A stretch of DNA of 64,000 nucleotides from Ditylenchus dipsaci (taxonomy: Eukaryota; Nematoda; Chromadorea; Rhabditida; Anguinidae): assembly GCA_004194705.1 (NCBI GenBank), contig SADC01000010.1, forward strand, positions 124,001 to 188,000, read 5' to 3'. Every line of letters starts with the position of its first letter. The first letter of the stretch is position 1. This document shows, one piece after another, positions 39,001 through 42,672 of the stretch. Position numbers and translations under genes: made by a program. The notes beneath the pieces are model-generated. The model was not told the DNA's origin. It was given only the letters and a program-made list of their open reading frames with translations, and ran no database searches.

Positions 39001-39963
39001 TCTAATCTTCGATTTTTCAAGTCCTGCAAATATATTGTCTATGTTCCATATTTTAGCATTTATCTCCTCAAACCTCTACGTAATATTTTTTCTTCTTCAC
39101 CATGCTCATAAAATATGAACAATGAGGTGTTGTTCATTTGCTAGATGCTTCTCAAAAATGTCTCTACCCTCTCCTAAGTGGCACTTCCGGTGGGTTTTGG
39201 TCGAGCTGGAGATGAGATTTATGCTTGTTTTCTCCACCCCCCATCCCCCACAAAGAAATTTTAAAAAGTCCAAAAGCAAAAAGAAAGCAAAAAAACATTC
39301 TGCTGCAATTCTTCTTCCACCTTCTTCAGACCGACAAAAAGGCTGTAAACTTCCGTAAGGTCGAGGTAACAGTGAAAGTGCAATGCTCAAAAATTAGTTT
39401 TGTATTAGTTTTTTTTCAAATACCGTAATTCCTCTAATAGAGCCCCTCCCTCTAATAGAGCCCCCCTCAAACTTCAAGTGGTCTGAAAATCGTGTTTTCA
39501 TTTACTGTTTGAGCTGTGTAAAAAGTGCCCGCGAGGGATTTCAAAAATCTAACAGGCACTTTTTACACAGCTCAAGCAGTAAATGAAAACAGAAGTTTCA
39601 GACCACTTGAAGTTTGAAAAAATTGCATGCTTATAATAAAGCCCCGGGGGCTCTATTAGAGGAATTACGGTAGTAGTTTTAGTGATGTACGTGAAAAAAG
39701 AATATCACCGAATTTGGTTCAAATGTTGTCATTTCAATAATTTTTTTGTTAATACGGTTATGAGAACCTACCATCAGTGACTTCAACCAGCAGGGACAGT
39801 GGCATCACAAAGCTGCACACCAACAGGTCGGCTAATGCCAGAGAAAACAGAAACTGCAAAATATTTTCTCTGATTTATTAAAAAAAAATACGGAAACCGA
39901 CATAGTTGGTGACGTTGTGCAACCGCCGATCCGCGCCGATGGCGATGCAGACCAGGATGTTGC
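8530..39963 (-). CDS. 5-HT2-like serotonin/amine G-protein-coupled receptor (N-terminal exon not found)
   Basis: Eleven exons on the minus strand join in consistent phases: 39963-39902 (TM1), 39853-39772 (TM2), 25626-25577 (loop 1), 25444-25257 (TM3-4), 25204-25179 (loop 2), 24047-23868 (TM5), 23770-23358 (loop 3), 13070-12834 (TM6), 12779-12609 (TM7), 11908-11551 and 9036-8530 (C-tail). The product is roughly 750 residues. Family marks: GNILV in TM1, SLALADLLV in TM2, DRF at the DRY site, FFLCWTPFF in TM6 and NPIIY in TM7. The pattern is closest to 5-HT2 receptors (Gq-coupled, plasma membrane), although dopamine or octopamine relatives cannot be excluded. The tail ends ETTI, a class I PDZ ligand. 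Three single-base frame breaks (see the exons) look like sequence errors but could mean decay. The largest intron (14.1 kb) holds other genes. Confidence 0.8.
9037..9343. other. Receptor intron, 3' part
   Basis: AT-rich intron sequence between the last two receptor exons. No gene or bounded element is seen here before the small element at 9344. Confidence 0.5.
9344..9611. mobile_element. Small foldback with CATAGGYGTAC ends, possible 5-bp TSD
   Basis: The ends read CATAGGTGTACCC and, inverted, CATAGGCGTACACAGG. GGTGG flanks it at 9339-9343 and 9612-9616. The interior is unusually GC-rich, with repeated GGGCTA(C/T)AGCCC palindromes. The superfamily is unclear from 5 bp. Confidence 0.45.
9612..10202. 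repeat. Foldback repeat of the CTTGGTTTCTAAC family, in a receptor intron
   Basis: An imperfect palindrome runs from about 9778 (GGCATGGTCACCTGT) to about 10005 (ACAGGTGACCATGCTCC). Its centre resembles repeats near 4.7, 42.4 and 60.5 kb. No gene. Confidence 0.5.
10203..11103. mobile_element. 901-bp foldback with poly-C subtermini, 8-bp TSD
   Basis: The termini G(G/A)CGCT(G/A)CTGT with a run of C (left) or G (right) about 15 bases in are flanked by identical CAAAGTTA at 10195-10202 and 11104-11111. Arms of about 170 bases match. The interior has two further hairpins: TATGCATG...CATGCATCC, and a GC-rich AAGCCCCCTGCG stem. Related pieces lie near 22.6-23.05, 24.3-25.1, 40.5-41.1 and 55.7-56.1 kb. 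The 8-bp TSD points to hAT; no transposase is seen. Confidence 0.7.
11551..11908 (-). CDS. Receptor C-tail exon 1
   Basis: The acceptor CACTTCAG precedes GTCGATGATGG. The exon reads in frame from the TM7 exon when that exon's donor is taken at CCTG/GTTGGT, and ends TTTGAG/gtaggg. It encodes a basic, Ser/Arg-rich cytoplasmic tail ([14 protein letters not shown] and similar) with many potential basophilic phosphorylation sites. Confidence 0.75.
12241..12254 (+). promoter_or_regulatory. TATA box of the U6 gene
   Basis: GCTATATATACTA lies about 20-26 bases before the presumed U6 5' end, where the TATA element of Pol III type 3 promoters is expected. Confidence 0.55.
12267..12377 (+). ncRNA. U6: U6 spliceosomal snRNA
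   Basis: The conserved core is almost intact. CATATACTAAAATTGGAACA is followed by ATACAGAGAAGATTAGCATGG (the ACAGAGA and AGC catalytic motifs), then CCTGCGCGAGGATGATACGC with changes only at variable sites, and GTGAAGCGTTCC with a T5 run at 12373-12377 as Pol III terminator. U6 pairs with U4 and U2 and forms the spliceosome active site. A TATA box sits at the correct distance. The 5' end departs from the usual stem-loop (see findings), so this could be a variant or a decaying copy. It lies antisense within the receptor intron between TM7 and the C-tail. Confidence 0.85.
12530..12557. repeat. Short CCTAAG run, TTAGGC telomere-like
   Basis: Four units of GCCTAA (one with an A for G) between 12530 and 12557. 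A shorter version is found at about 18030. Both sit beside the same CCCCTCC...AGTATTTTTCTCTA motif, so they belong to a dispersed repeat rather than to a telomere. Confidence 0.45.
12609..12779 (-). CDS. Receptor exon: TM7 and helix 8
   Basis: The acceptor TTTCATTTCAG precedes GTATTTCTCC. It encodes [15 protein letters not shown] (NPxxY) followed by basic helix 8 [15 protein letters not shown] with a possible palmitoylated Cys. The intron to the TM6 exon is only 54 bases. Confidence 0.9.
12834..13070 (-). CDS. Receptor exon: end of loop 3, TM6, loop 3e, start of TM7
   Basis: The acceptor TATATTTCAG precedes CAACCAAACG. It encodes [19 protein letters not shown], then TPFF (CWxPFF), an extracellular loop with two Cys, and FLWLG entering TM7. 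The KAT/RVL junction matches the Gq-coupled 5-HT2 group. A GT donor at 12833. Confidence 0.9.
13370..13599. mobile_element. GC-rich Mutator-like foldback made of AGCGGC repeats
   Basis: The termini (C)ATACTTGGAC are inverted at both ends and flanked by identical GCCCAGAAA at 13361-13369 and 13600-13608 (9 bp). The interior is almost pure (AGCGGC)/(GCGGCG) repeat, a sharp GC island in AT-rich DNA. Reading frames rich in Ala, Arg and Ser across it are repeat artefacts. Confidence 0.75.
13600..14142. repeat. Receptor intron with an inverted GTCGCCCGACA repeat
   Basis: A palindromic set of GTCGC(C/G)CGA units runs from about 13690 to 13990, again a short iteron in inverted arms. I could not fix its TSD. 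No gene. Confidence 0.4.
14124..14152 (+). pseudogene. 5' part of an interrupted tRNA-like gene or SINE head
   Basis: GAAGCTCAGTGGTATAGC is a good internal A box. The sequence breaks at 14152, and its continuation with a B box is found at 17712-17770, after a 3.56-kb insertion whose 10-bp TSD (GTATAGCAGC) lies inside the A-box region. Confidence 0.5.
14230..14440 (+). repeat. tRNA-derived repeat (B box plus body)
   Basis: TGTTCGAATCTTGG resembles a B box. It is followed by a body shared with copies at 4970-5130 and 50400-50620: a CATAAACTAG segment, then ATCCAC(A/T)TCCAGAATC, then GTACCCTATCCAG. The layout suggests a SINE. There is no clear poly-A tail or TSD. Confidence 0.45.
14660..14783 (-). 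repeat. Left arm of a palindrome that hosts the Helitron
   Basis: Contains an inverted copy of the segment at 17420-17490 (GTGGACGACCACTTGGAT, and a tRNA-like B box GGTTCGAATCCAG on the other arm), then TTAGTGCAGAA repeated three times down to the palindrome centre at 14783. The right arm resumes at 17333. Confidence 0.55.
14826..15190 (+). repeat. Two tandem copies of a ~190-base unit
   Basis: The sequence starting CTTTTGTTCGTAACGCGATT at about 14829 repeats almost exactly from about 15022. It is part of the Helitron cargo. Confidence 0.8.
15360..16310 (+). repeat. Five tandem copies of a ~190-base satellite unit
   Basis: Copies begin with TTTTGAGCCACTTTTATA-like sequence at about 15360, 15551, 15741, 15929 and 16119. 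Divergence grows towards the right end. A related single copy lies outside the Helitron at about 33850-34060, so the unit is dispersed. Confidence 0.85.
16411..17205 (+). repeat. Minisatellite of GAGGATGGGC/GAGGGTAGGC decamers
   Basis: About eighty 10-base units, mostly alternating GAGGATGGGC, GAGGGTAGGC and GAGGATAGGC, with GAGGATGTGT variants. The strand is extremely purine/G-biased. Long open frames on the minus strand (Pro/Ser/Leu/Ala/Tyr repeats) are produced by the repeat and are not called as genes. Confidence 0.9.
17333..17520 (+). repeat. Right arm of the palindrome hosting the Helitron
   Basis: TATAAGATATATTATATATA, then TTTTTCTGCACTAATTAGTGCAG-type repeats, then the SINE-like segment with B box GGTTCGAATCCAG near 17465. 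It is the inverted partner of 14660-14783. Confidence 0.55.
17712..17775 (+). pseudogene. 3' part of the interrupted tRNA-like sequence
   Basis: Carries the B box GGTTCGATTCCCG at about 17748 and a T-rich terminator-like run soon after. It pairs with 14124-14152 across the Mutator-like insertion. The predicted cloverleaf is poor, so a SINE head is likelier than a working tRNA gene. Confidence 0.45.
17804..17955. mobile_element. Small hAT-type MITE with TCGAGC iterons
   Basis: Ends TAGAGTTGTCGAGCC and, inverted, TAGGGTTGTCAAGCC. Flanks CATATAAA and CATGTGAA agree at 6 of 8 bases. The arms are runs of AAGGCTCGAAA. Confidence 0.55.
18977..19616 (+). pseudogene. phb-2: Prohibitin-2 3' fragment (captured, broken)
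   Basis: Coding pieces at 18977-19140, 19369-19496 and 19550-19616. They resemble the C-terminal coiled coil and tail of PHB2, the inner-mitochondrial-membrane scaffold protein: [17 protein letters not shown], then [11 protein letters not shown], then [20 protein letters not shown] and a tail ending before TGA at 19614-19616. An in-frame TAG lies at 19052-19054, and the first splice junction is one base out of phase. The SPFH domain and N-terminal anchor are absent. AATAAA follows at about 19693. It lies inside a transposon with a TSD, so it is a captured fragment rather than the cellular gene. Confidence 0.75.
19167..19274. mobile_element. 108-bp TA-flanked MITE (ACCGTATTTCCTGTA family)
   Basis: The termini CCGTATTTCCTGTAATA and (inverted) CCGTATTTCCTGTATTA are flanked by TA on both sides. 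It lies in the first intron of the prohibitin fragment. The same terminal logic is seen at 20289-21333 and 39423-39670. Confidence 0.75.
20153..21952 (+). pseudogene. 250-aa unrecognised gene split by a 1.05-kb transposon
   Basis: The ATG at 20153 follows an acceptor-like TTCTGGTTTAG. Codons run to 20288, where a TA-flanked element begins, and resume at 21336. With the element and one TA removed, the frame is open for 250 codons to TAA at 21950-21952. Residues spanning the junction read [20 protein letters not shown], a smooth amphipathic helix. The rest is rich in Ser, Ala, Pro and Lys with three loose repeats around KPA(A/V)VKP and CSIPDD/CSILKP. Family unknown; probably disordered. It is disrupted unless the insert is spliced out as an intron. 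Confidence 0.55.
20289..21333. mobile_element. TA-flanked element inside a coding exon
   Basis: Termini CCGTATTTACTGTATTAACT, inverted at the other end, with TA duplicated at 20287-20288 and 21334-21335. The subterminal regions repeat AACTCCCCACCCTCTAAT several times. The interior (20570-20950) has no recognisable transposase. Tc1/mariner-type by TSD. Confidence 0.75.
21953..23357. repeat. Receptor intron with a foldback of the poly-C/G family
   Basis: Contains repeat units with the TATGCATGC...CATGCATCC hairpin and the AAGCCCCCTGCG stem (22600-22850), and ends in a G9 run with TATATCCAAGTAG at about 23041-23060. This resembles 10203-11103 but has a degraded left end. No gene. Confidence 0.55.
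23358..23770 (-). CDS. Receptor exon: large third intracellular loop
   Basis: The acceptor CATTTGCAG precedes GACCAATTC. The donor GCG/gtaagc at 23357 puts the frame correctly into the TM6 exon. It encodes a hydrophilic Ser/Asn-rich loop, an acidic patch EEDEEED and a basic end [14 protein letters not shown]. The frame shifts by one base near 23617 (between SYTL and [10 protein letters not shown]), a likely missing base. Confidence 0.75.
23868..24047 (-). CDS. Receptor exon: TM5
   Basis: The acceptor AAATTTACAG precedes TTACTATATG. It encodes [20 protein letters not shown], then TYVKTTHLL into loop 3, and ends GYAR/gtaaaa. The conserved TM5 Pro is present, and two small or hydroxyl residues (Gly-Ser-Thr) lie where amine receptors contact the ligand. 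Confidence 0.85.
24312..25143. repeat. Foldback in the receptor intron
   Basis: The left arm with TCGCCCAAAATAAGG matches the right arm inverted (TTTGGGCGA). Both contain GTTTTTAGCGCC / GGCGCTAAAAAC segments. The inner part resembles the 40.6-40.9 kb and 22.6 kb repeats. No clean TSD found. Confidence 0.5.
25179..25204 (-). CDS. Receptor 26-base microexon with the loop-2 cysteine
   Basis: AAATTCCTAG / GATAATGTGTGTGCC ... AATCG / gtaaat. It encodes DNVCAINN and joins TM4 (phase 0) to TM5 (phase 2) exactly. Its Cys is the partner of the TM3 Cys in the conserved GPCR disulfide. Confidence 0.8.
25257..25444 (-). CDS. Receptor exon: TM3 end, loop 2i, TM4
   Basis: Starts [15 protein letters not shown] (DRF for DRY), then [22 protein letters not shown] into TM4. 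The frame breaks by one base at about 25301-25305 (CTAGTCCATTGG). On the other side, [15 protein letters not shown] continues correctly into the loop-2 microexon. The spacing from the TM3 Cys to DRF is about four residues shorter than in relatives. Confidence 0.8.
25577..25626 (-). CDS. Receptor exon: extracellular loop 1 and start of TM3
   Basis: 50 bases between TTTTTTTAG and GTAAGTGA. With the G left over from the TM2 exon it encodes [17 protein letters not shown], which has the loop-1 Trp and the TM3 disulfide Cys. The final Asp may be the amine-binding Asp3.32. Confidence 0.75.
26013..26801. mobile_element. hAT-type MITE with GACGA iterons
   Basis: Termini CAGTGTTG(T/G)G, inverted. Flanks CATAAGAC (26005-26012) and CATATGAC (26802-26809). 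The arms repeat ACGAGGACGAAG units. The 789-bp interior is AT-rich; a 94-codon minus-strand frame at 26312-26596 has no recognised domain. Confidence 0.8.
26810..27168. other. Receptor intron sequence
   Basis: About 360 bases of AT-rich intron. It contains one weak inverted pair around GACGTTTTTGTAATTT / AAAAAACGTCATTT. Nothing else supported. Confidence 0.5.
27243..27730. mobile_element. hAT-type MITE with GACAATGAC iterons
   Basis: Termini CAGTGTTT(T/C)CAAAAATGA, inverted. Identical ACGCTGAT flanks at 27235-27242 and 27731-27738. The arms are runs of TGACAATGACTTTTT. Confidence 0.85.
27740..28165. mobile_element. pogo/Tigger-type MITE
   Basis: Termini CAGTCGCCTCTCGCTATAAC, inverted, with TA flanks. 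The CAGT(C/T)... ending is typical of pogo-like Tc1/mariner elements. Arms match for about 190 bases. It abuts the right TSD of the preceding hAT MITE. A related right end occurs at about 49640-49807. Confidence 0.8.
28340..28481. mobile_element. 142-bp hAT-type MITE
   Basis: Ends C(G/A)GTGTTTTCAAAAGTC-like, inverted. Identical CTTGACAC flanks at 28332-28339 and 28482-28489. The arms repeat TATGACTTTGAAA units. Confidence 0.8.
28799..30025. mobile_element. hAT-type element with GGGATTCGGGATT iterons
   Basis: Termini TAG(G/A)CTTGATCT, inverted. GATCTACA flanks at 28791-28798 and 30026-30033. Arms are rich in CGGGATT(C/T). Further small palindromes (around 28920-28990 and 29515-29570, TTATCAAC...GTTGATAA) lie inside. 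The opposite arm of the surrounding palindrome, near 32620, lacks the insert. Confidence 0.8.
30342..30591. mobile_element. hAT-type MITE with CAGCCGGCTGAG iterons
   Basis: Termini CAGGGTGGT, inverted. Identical GTCATCAC flanks at 30334-30341 and 30592-30599. The whole element is a run of TCAGCCGGCTGAGGCTGA. Confidence 0.85.
31590..32152. mobile_element. Mutator-like foldback with GGCCATAGA iterons
   Basis: Ends GGGT(T/G)(A/G)TATTTAA, inverted. Flanks TATAAGTAA (31581-31589) and TATTAGTAA (32153-32161), 9 bp with one mismatch. Arms are five and seven copies of a 20-21-base unit containing TGGCCATAGATTTCTGAAAA. A central palindrome carries GTCGATGACA...TGTCATCGAC. Confidence 0.75.
33309..34207. 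repeat. Receptor intron with a stray satellite unit
   Basis: At 33850-34060 there is one diverged copy of the ~190-base unit tandemly repeated at 15360-16310 (ACTCAGTGGTTTT..., TGTTTCATAATGGTGAAAACTA...). The rest is unassigned. Confidence 0.6.
34208..34410. mobile_element. hAT-type MITE upstream of the phosphatase gene
   Basis: Ends CAGGGTTCAC, inverted. Identical GTTTTAAT flanks at 34200-34207 and 34411-34418. Internal TCCTGCTTTT repeats. It lies 89 bases before the phosphatase ATG, in the probable promoter or 5' UTR. Confidence 0.85.
34499..35919 (+). CDS. PP1-type serine/threonine protein phosphatase, divergent
   Basis: Eight exons: 34499-34606, 34658-34860, 34903-34945, 34994-35114, 35176-35315, 35368-35469, 35525-35652 and 35716-35919, with introns of 42-63 bases. 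The product is about 345 residues. Metal and catalytic motifs of the PPP family are all present: GDIHGQ, GDYVDRG, RGNHE, CMHGG and RAHQ. The usual SAPNY near the end is SASRY. The C-terminus has an acidic/basic extension ([15 protein letters not shown]). PP1-like enzymes remove phosphate from Ser/Thr in cytosol and nucleus, and divergent copies are frequent in nematodes. Exon 2 has a one-base frame break at about 34752-34760 (an A5 run), between the [14 protein letters not shown] helix and [11 protein letters not shown]. It is antisense inside the receptor intron. Confidence 0.85.
36032..36571 (+). CDS. Small single-pass membrane protein, unrecognised
   Basis: Exons 36032-36368 (donor ATT/gtaaga) and 36522-36571 (acceptor CTGTTACAG) join in frame, ending [11 protein letters not shown] and TGA. 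AATAAA follows at 36620. One hydrophobic helix lies in the middle ([20 protein letters not shown]), then [14 protein letters not shown] with an N-glycosylation sequon. The start is either 36032 or the ATG at 36149. It begins 113 bases after the phosphatase stop, close enough for a shared transcript. The second exon, but not the first, is copied inside the LTR element at 57.7 kb. Confidence 0.5.
36803..37406. mobile_element. Tc1/mariner-type element with transposase HTH remnant
   Basis: Terminal repeat CAGGGTGT(G/C)TCAAAATTAC extends over 28 bases with one mismatch. TA at 36801-36802 and 37407-37408. The duplicate locus at about 57400-57410 has CATGTATATAG without the insert, an exact empty site with one TA. 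On the minus strand around 37000-37170 a frame encodes [20 protein letters not shown] and [12 protein letters not shown], a paired-like helix-turn-helix as at the N-terminus of Tc1/mariner transposases. The catalytic part is missing. Confidence 0.85.
37509..37683 (-). repeat. Solo LTR (175 bp) at the source locus
   Basis: TGTTGTA...TACAACA termini. It has AATAAA about 110 bases in and a polypurine-like tract (GAGGGAAGG) just before it. It is close to the two 181-bp LTRs at 57118 and 60223 but lacks a CTCTCT unit. No TSD flanks it here. Confidence 0.8.
37695..38729 (-). CDS. Ala/Ser/Lys-rich repetitive open frame next to the solo LTR
   Basis: 344 codons open without a break, ending just before the polypurine tract. 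The protein has five or so imperfect 16-18-residue repeats with the pattern K(M)[14 protein letters not shown] and [14 protein letters not shown]. No retroviral Gag or Pol motif is recognisable. The diverged copy at 59090-60211 also stays open (373 codons), which hints at constraint. The alternative is a non-coding tandem repeat that happens to lack stops. Confidence 0.35.
   Translation of the reverse strand: MVVKSGCPNLLGLPALYALKFLSKRLDSLVPAVGSAATSNAVGMCQISEVPAAKNNVMIGALQICQDVAKSSAATMSPKHMPNSVSSAAATMSPGHVPNSASSAAAVTSPGCLLHFSATASAAKMPCKHLLKSAAPSAAKMHRKHLQKFAAPSASKVSAEHLLKSAAAVKMSPKHPLNTAASDATATPAAAMVPIKPLLSKCLKSQERICLDSAGPQTGTNLSLKGEGKENGHATQGFLLCLRNVFNAVFPAAELPAKCLWDQVPSFIMNMPLSTCAALPFSSAASQLLAALLLEAFQIPPKSKSAAAPSLSACAASDAGGGGLSVLNEDSKELDSSTSPARLF
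39423..39670. mobile_element. TA-flanked palindromic MITE (CCGTAATTCCTCTAATAGAG)
   Basis: 20-base inverted ends with TA on both sides. Subterminal TCTAATAGAGCCCC is doubled on the left. It is present in both copies of the duplicated locus (58239-58485 in the other), so it predates the duplication. Confidence 0.75.
39772..39853 (-). CDS. Receptor exon: TM2
   Basis: Encodes [20 protein letters not shown] and on to TDG, with the conserved TM2 Asp in LALAD. The duplicate at 58062 has lost one C (CTGTCC for CTGTCCC), which shifts its frame. Confidence 0.9.
39902..39963 (-). CDS. Receptor exon: TM1
   Basis: 62 bases encoding (G)[20 protein letters not shown] with the conserved GN of TM1. The donor is TAT/gtcggt and the intron to TM2 is 48 bases. 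The exon with the N-terminus should lie above 40081; none was recognised. Confidence 0.9.
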
Positions 39964-40699
39964 CTAAATTAATATCAGACACTTTTTACTGAAATCGATT
40001 TTTTTTTATTGGTTCCTTTTACCTCGAAACTTTATTTTTGAAGGCCGTAGTCGGGAATCAACTTTAGGGGGACTCCATCAAAACTCGCATGTATATTTAT
40101 AAACTTCAATGTTTCGAGCAAAATTTATATCAATATAAAAGTACAGACATTGGGCAGGAGAAGAGTGGGCCAAATTAATTTGCGACAATTTAATTAGAGC
40201 CAAAATTATTCGCTGTATTCGGTAAATATTTGCCGATTTTTTTTGGGCGCAAATTTTGGCGCAAATTGAGTTCTCCTGCTCCAGACTAGAAATAAGCATT
40301 TTGCACTTTTGTGAATTAAAAAGGGCAAAAAGGGCGAAAAACTGGCCAGCGACAGCTTGGGACAATTCAAATTGAGACAATGACGATTGAGACAAAATCA
40401 TCGGTCTCATTCGGTAAATATTTGCCGAATAAGACCGATGATTTTGTCTTAATTGTCATTGTCTCAATTTGAATTGTCGGCGCTACTATAGAATACCCCC
40501 CCCCCCTCAAATTTTTTTCTTCAAAATCGTGTTTTAACCACTCCTAAGTAATTTTTATGCGCTGAAAACGATAAAAAGGTGTTTTCGGGCATTTTCTGAT
40601 CTAAAAAGTTGATTTTCAAGAAAAAAATTTTTTGACCAAAATTTGACTTTTTGCCTTGGGGGACCAAGGTAAATCACCTGAAAATGGTACCTAGAGACT

Positions 40700-40876
40700 A
40701 GGGTTGTACCGGTTTGGTTAACCGACCCGGTAAGTTAACCGAACCGAAACGATTTTGGCCAAATAAACCGGAACCGAAAACCGGGTACGAAAAAATCCGG
40801 TTAACCGGAAACCGGGTAAAGCGGAATTTCGGTTAAAACCGGGTAGGGCCAAATTAACCGAAACCGTACAACCCTA
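40700..40876. mobile_element. hAT-type MITE with GGTTAACCGG iterons
   Basis: Ends TAGGGTTGTAC, inverted. Identical CTAGAGAC flanks at 40692-40699 and 40877-40884. The interior is nearly all CCGGTTAACCGAAACC-type units. It lies inside a fragment of the poly-C foldback family (40479-41100). Confidence 0.85.
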
Positions 40877-40884
40877 CTAGAGAC

Positions 40885-42060
40885 CTAAAAAAGATGGGAT
40901 TTGAACATAGTTTTGTTAACTGGGGCCTACCGCATAAAGAAACTCTAGTATGCATGCTTTTTCATGCATCCAGAGTCACTTTCGAGTGATTTGTGTCAAA
41001 GGTATGTGGGTGTGCGCATCTCAACTCCAAGCCCCTGCGCCCCCGAAGGGGCGCAGGGGGCTTGAGAGTTAGAGATGCGCGCAGTGGTTTTAGAAGCAAA
41101 GTGACCAAGCTAGACATGAATCCGACGTGTAATCCAACAGTTTTGGATATAAATGACTTAAAATCTACCAAAGATAAAACATTGACTTAGGGCAAATTGC
41201 TAAAAGGCAAAACAATTGCCTTTTAGAGCAAAAAAGGGCAAGTTTTTTGCCCTTTTGCCCTTTTTAATTTACAAAAGGCAAAATGCTCATCCCTGGCGTA
41301 AATGCTCATCTCTGGCAGACAGCCACTTGGGCCGTCTTCACCAGTATAGTGCTTGTCGACATTCGAAACTGTCATTCCGAATACTTCTTTTTGGTATGAC
41401 ATCAATATTATTCTTTATCACATCAAAGTAAGCCAAAATAAACAATGTTTATCGCCTTTCAAAATTTGTTTTTAACCATTTTTTCGTCGTATGTTCCCAC
41501 ACATTTGCAAAACACCTTTAAAAGCTTCAAAAACATAGTTTGCAGAAACTTTTATTTTATTTTTTTGTTTAAATTTACTCGTTTCAAGGTAAACAAAAGA
41601 TGCCGATAAAAACTTAGTTATTTGTCACAAGATTTTGCGGAAAAACTCCCGGAAACCTTACCAATAAATCCAACAGCACACAAAATAGGAAGAATTAATA
41701 AGGCTATTGTTTCAAAGGCAGACGGCCACTTGGGCCGTCTTCACCAGTATAGTTCGGCCAGTGACTTGTGCTAGCCAGCTAACTGCCCACTAATCTGTCC
41801 TTAATCGGCTGAAGGCGGATTGGCATTCCCAAACCTACTTCCTTCAAAGCACACACAAGTGTTAAAGCCGGAATAAATAGATAAAAGCTATAATAAATTA
41901 GTTAAAATTGTAGACAACTGACTCAGAATACTGGCTGGATTGCGGAATTCAGATGGCTGTAAATAAGGAAAATTGTCCATATTTCATTGCTGGAAGTGTT
42001 TTCGCTCTGGACTTTCCCGCTGTTTTTCACAGTTTTGAAGTTTTCTTAATGGCTAATTCT
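40885..42060. repeat. Repeat fragments, no gene
   Basis: 40900-41090 repeats the TATGCATGC hairpin and the AAGCCCCTGCGCCCC stem of the 10.2-kb element. 41280-41345 and 41716-41755 both carry GGCAGACAGCCACTTGGGCCGTC-like sequence in direct orientation, about 420 bases apart. Nothing coding. Confidence 0.5.
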
Positions 42061-42061
42061 T

Positions 42062-42275
42062 GTTTTCTGGGGTAAATATATTTTTTTCGCGCAAATTTAC
42101 TTTTTTGAGGTAAATTCACTTTTATTATGGGACACATTTTTCTCTTTTTTTGGACAATTTTTTTTTTCAGAAAAATTAGGCGGAAAAAGGTAAATTTGTC
42201 CCAAAAAAGAGTGAATTTTGTCCCATGAAAAAGTAAATTAACTCTAAAAAAAGTATATTTGCCCCAGAAAAAAGG
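42062..42275. repeat. Foldback with TTTTCTGGGG ends
   Basis: TTTTCTGGGGTAAATATA and its near complement bound arms made of GGTAAATTCACTTTT-like units. No TSD could be fixed. Confidence 0.5.
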
Positions 42276-42477
42276 ATTACTTTTTCTTAATCGATTTCTG
42301 ACAATAAGAGGTTTGAAGGGGCATGCTCACGCTAATAAGAGCTGGTGCCCGGGAATTAAAATTTTTTCCTATTTATTGAACTTCTGTATGCATTATTCAA
42401 TTTGAATTCAATTCTAGGCCTTGTTTTGTTAGAAACAAAGTTGAAAAAGGATGAAATTGATTTCCCGGGCTTATACT

Positions 42478-42672
42478 GATTTGGTTCATGAAAAAGCTGA
42501 AATATGCCACAAAAAATTGTTTCTGTCACGAAAACGACTTGCTACGAAAAAGGTGAAATATGCACGAAAAGCCCGTCAAAAAGGCTGAAATGTGCCACGA
42601 AAAAAATAATTGTTTTAGTTGCAGGTTTAAGCTTTTTCGTGGCACATTTCAGCTTTTTCGTGAACCAAATCA
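42478..42672. repeat. Foldback with AAAAAGCTGAAAT iterons
   Basis: The arms begin GATTTGGTTCA(T/C)GAAAAAGC and contain CACGAAAAAGCTGAAATGTGCC units. It is adjacent to a repeat of the CTTGGTTTCTAAC family (42300-42470). TSD unclear. Confidence 0.5.

Larger units (their letters stand above)
36388..40081 (-). repeat. Source copy of the sequence carried by the LTR element (order Y-LTR-X)
   Basis: Read on the minus strand, 40081-37684 (Y) carries receptor exons TM1/TM2, a MITE and a long open frame. Then come an LTR (37683-37509) and X (37508-36388), containing the second exon of the small membrane gene and a mariner-like insert. At 57118-60403 on the plus strand the order is LTR-X-Y-LTR. X continues leftwards into the first exon of the small gene, and Y holds intact receptor exons, so this is the native locus. 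Confidence 0.8.
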
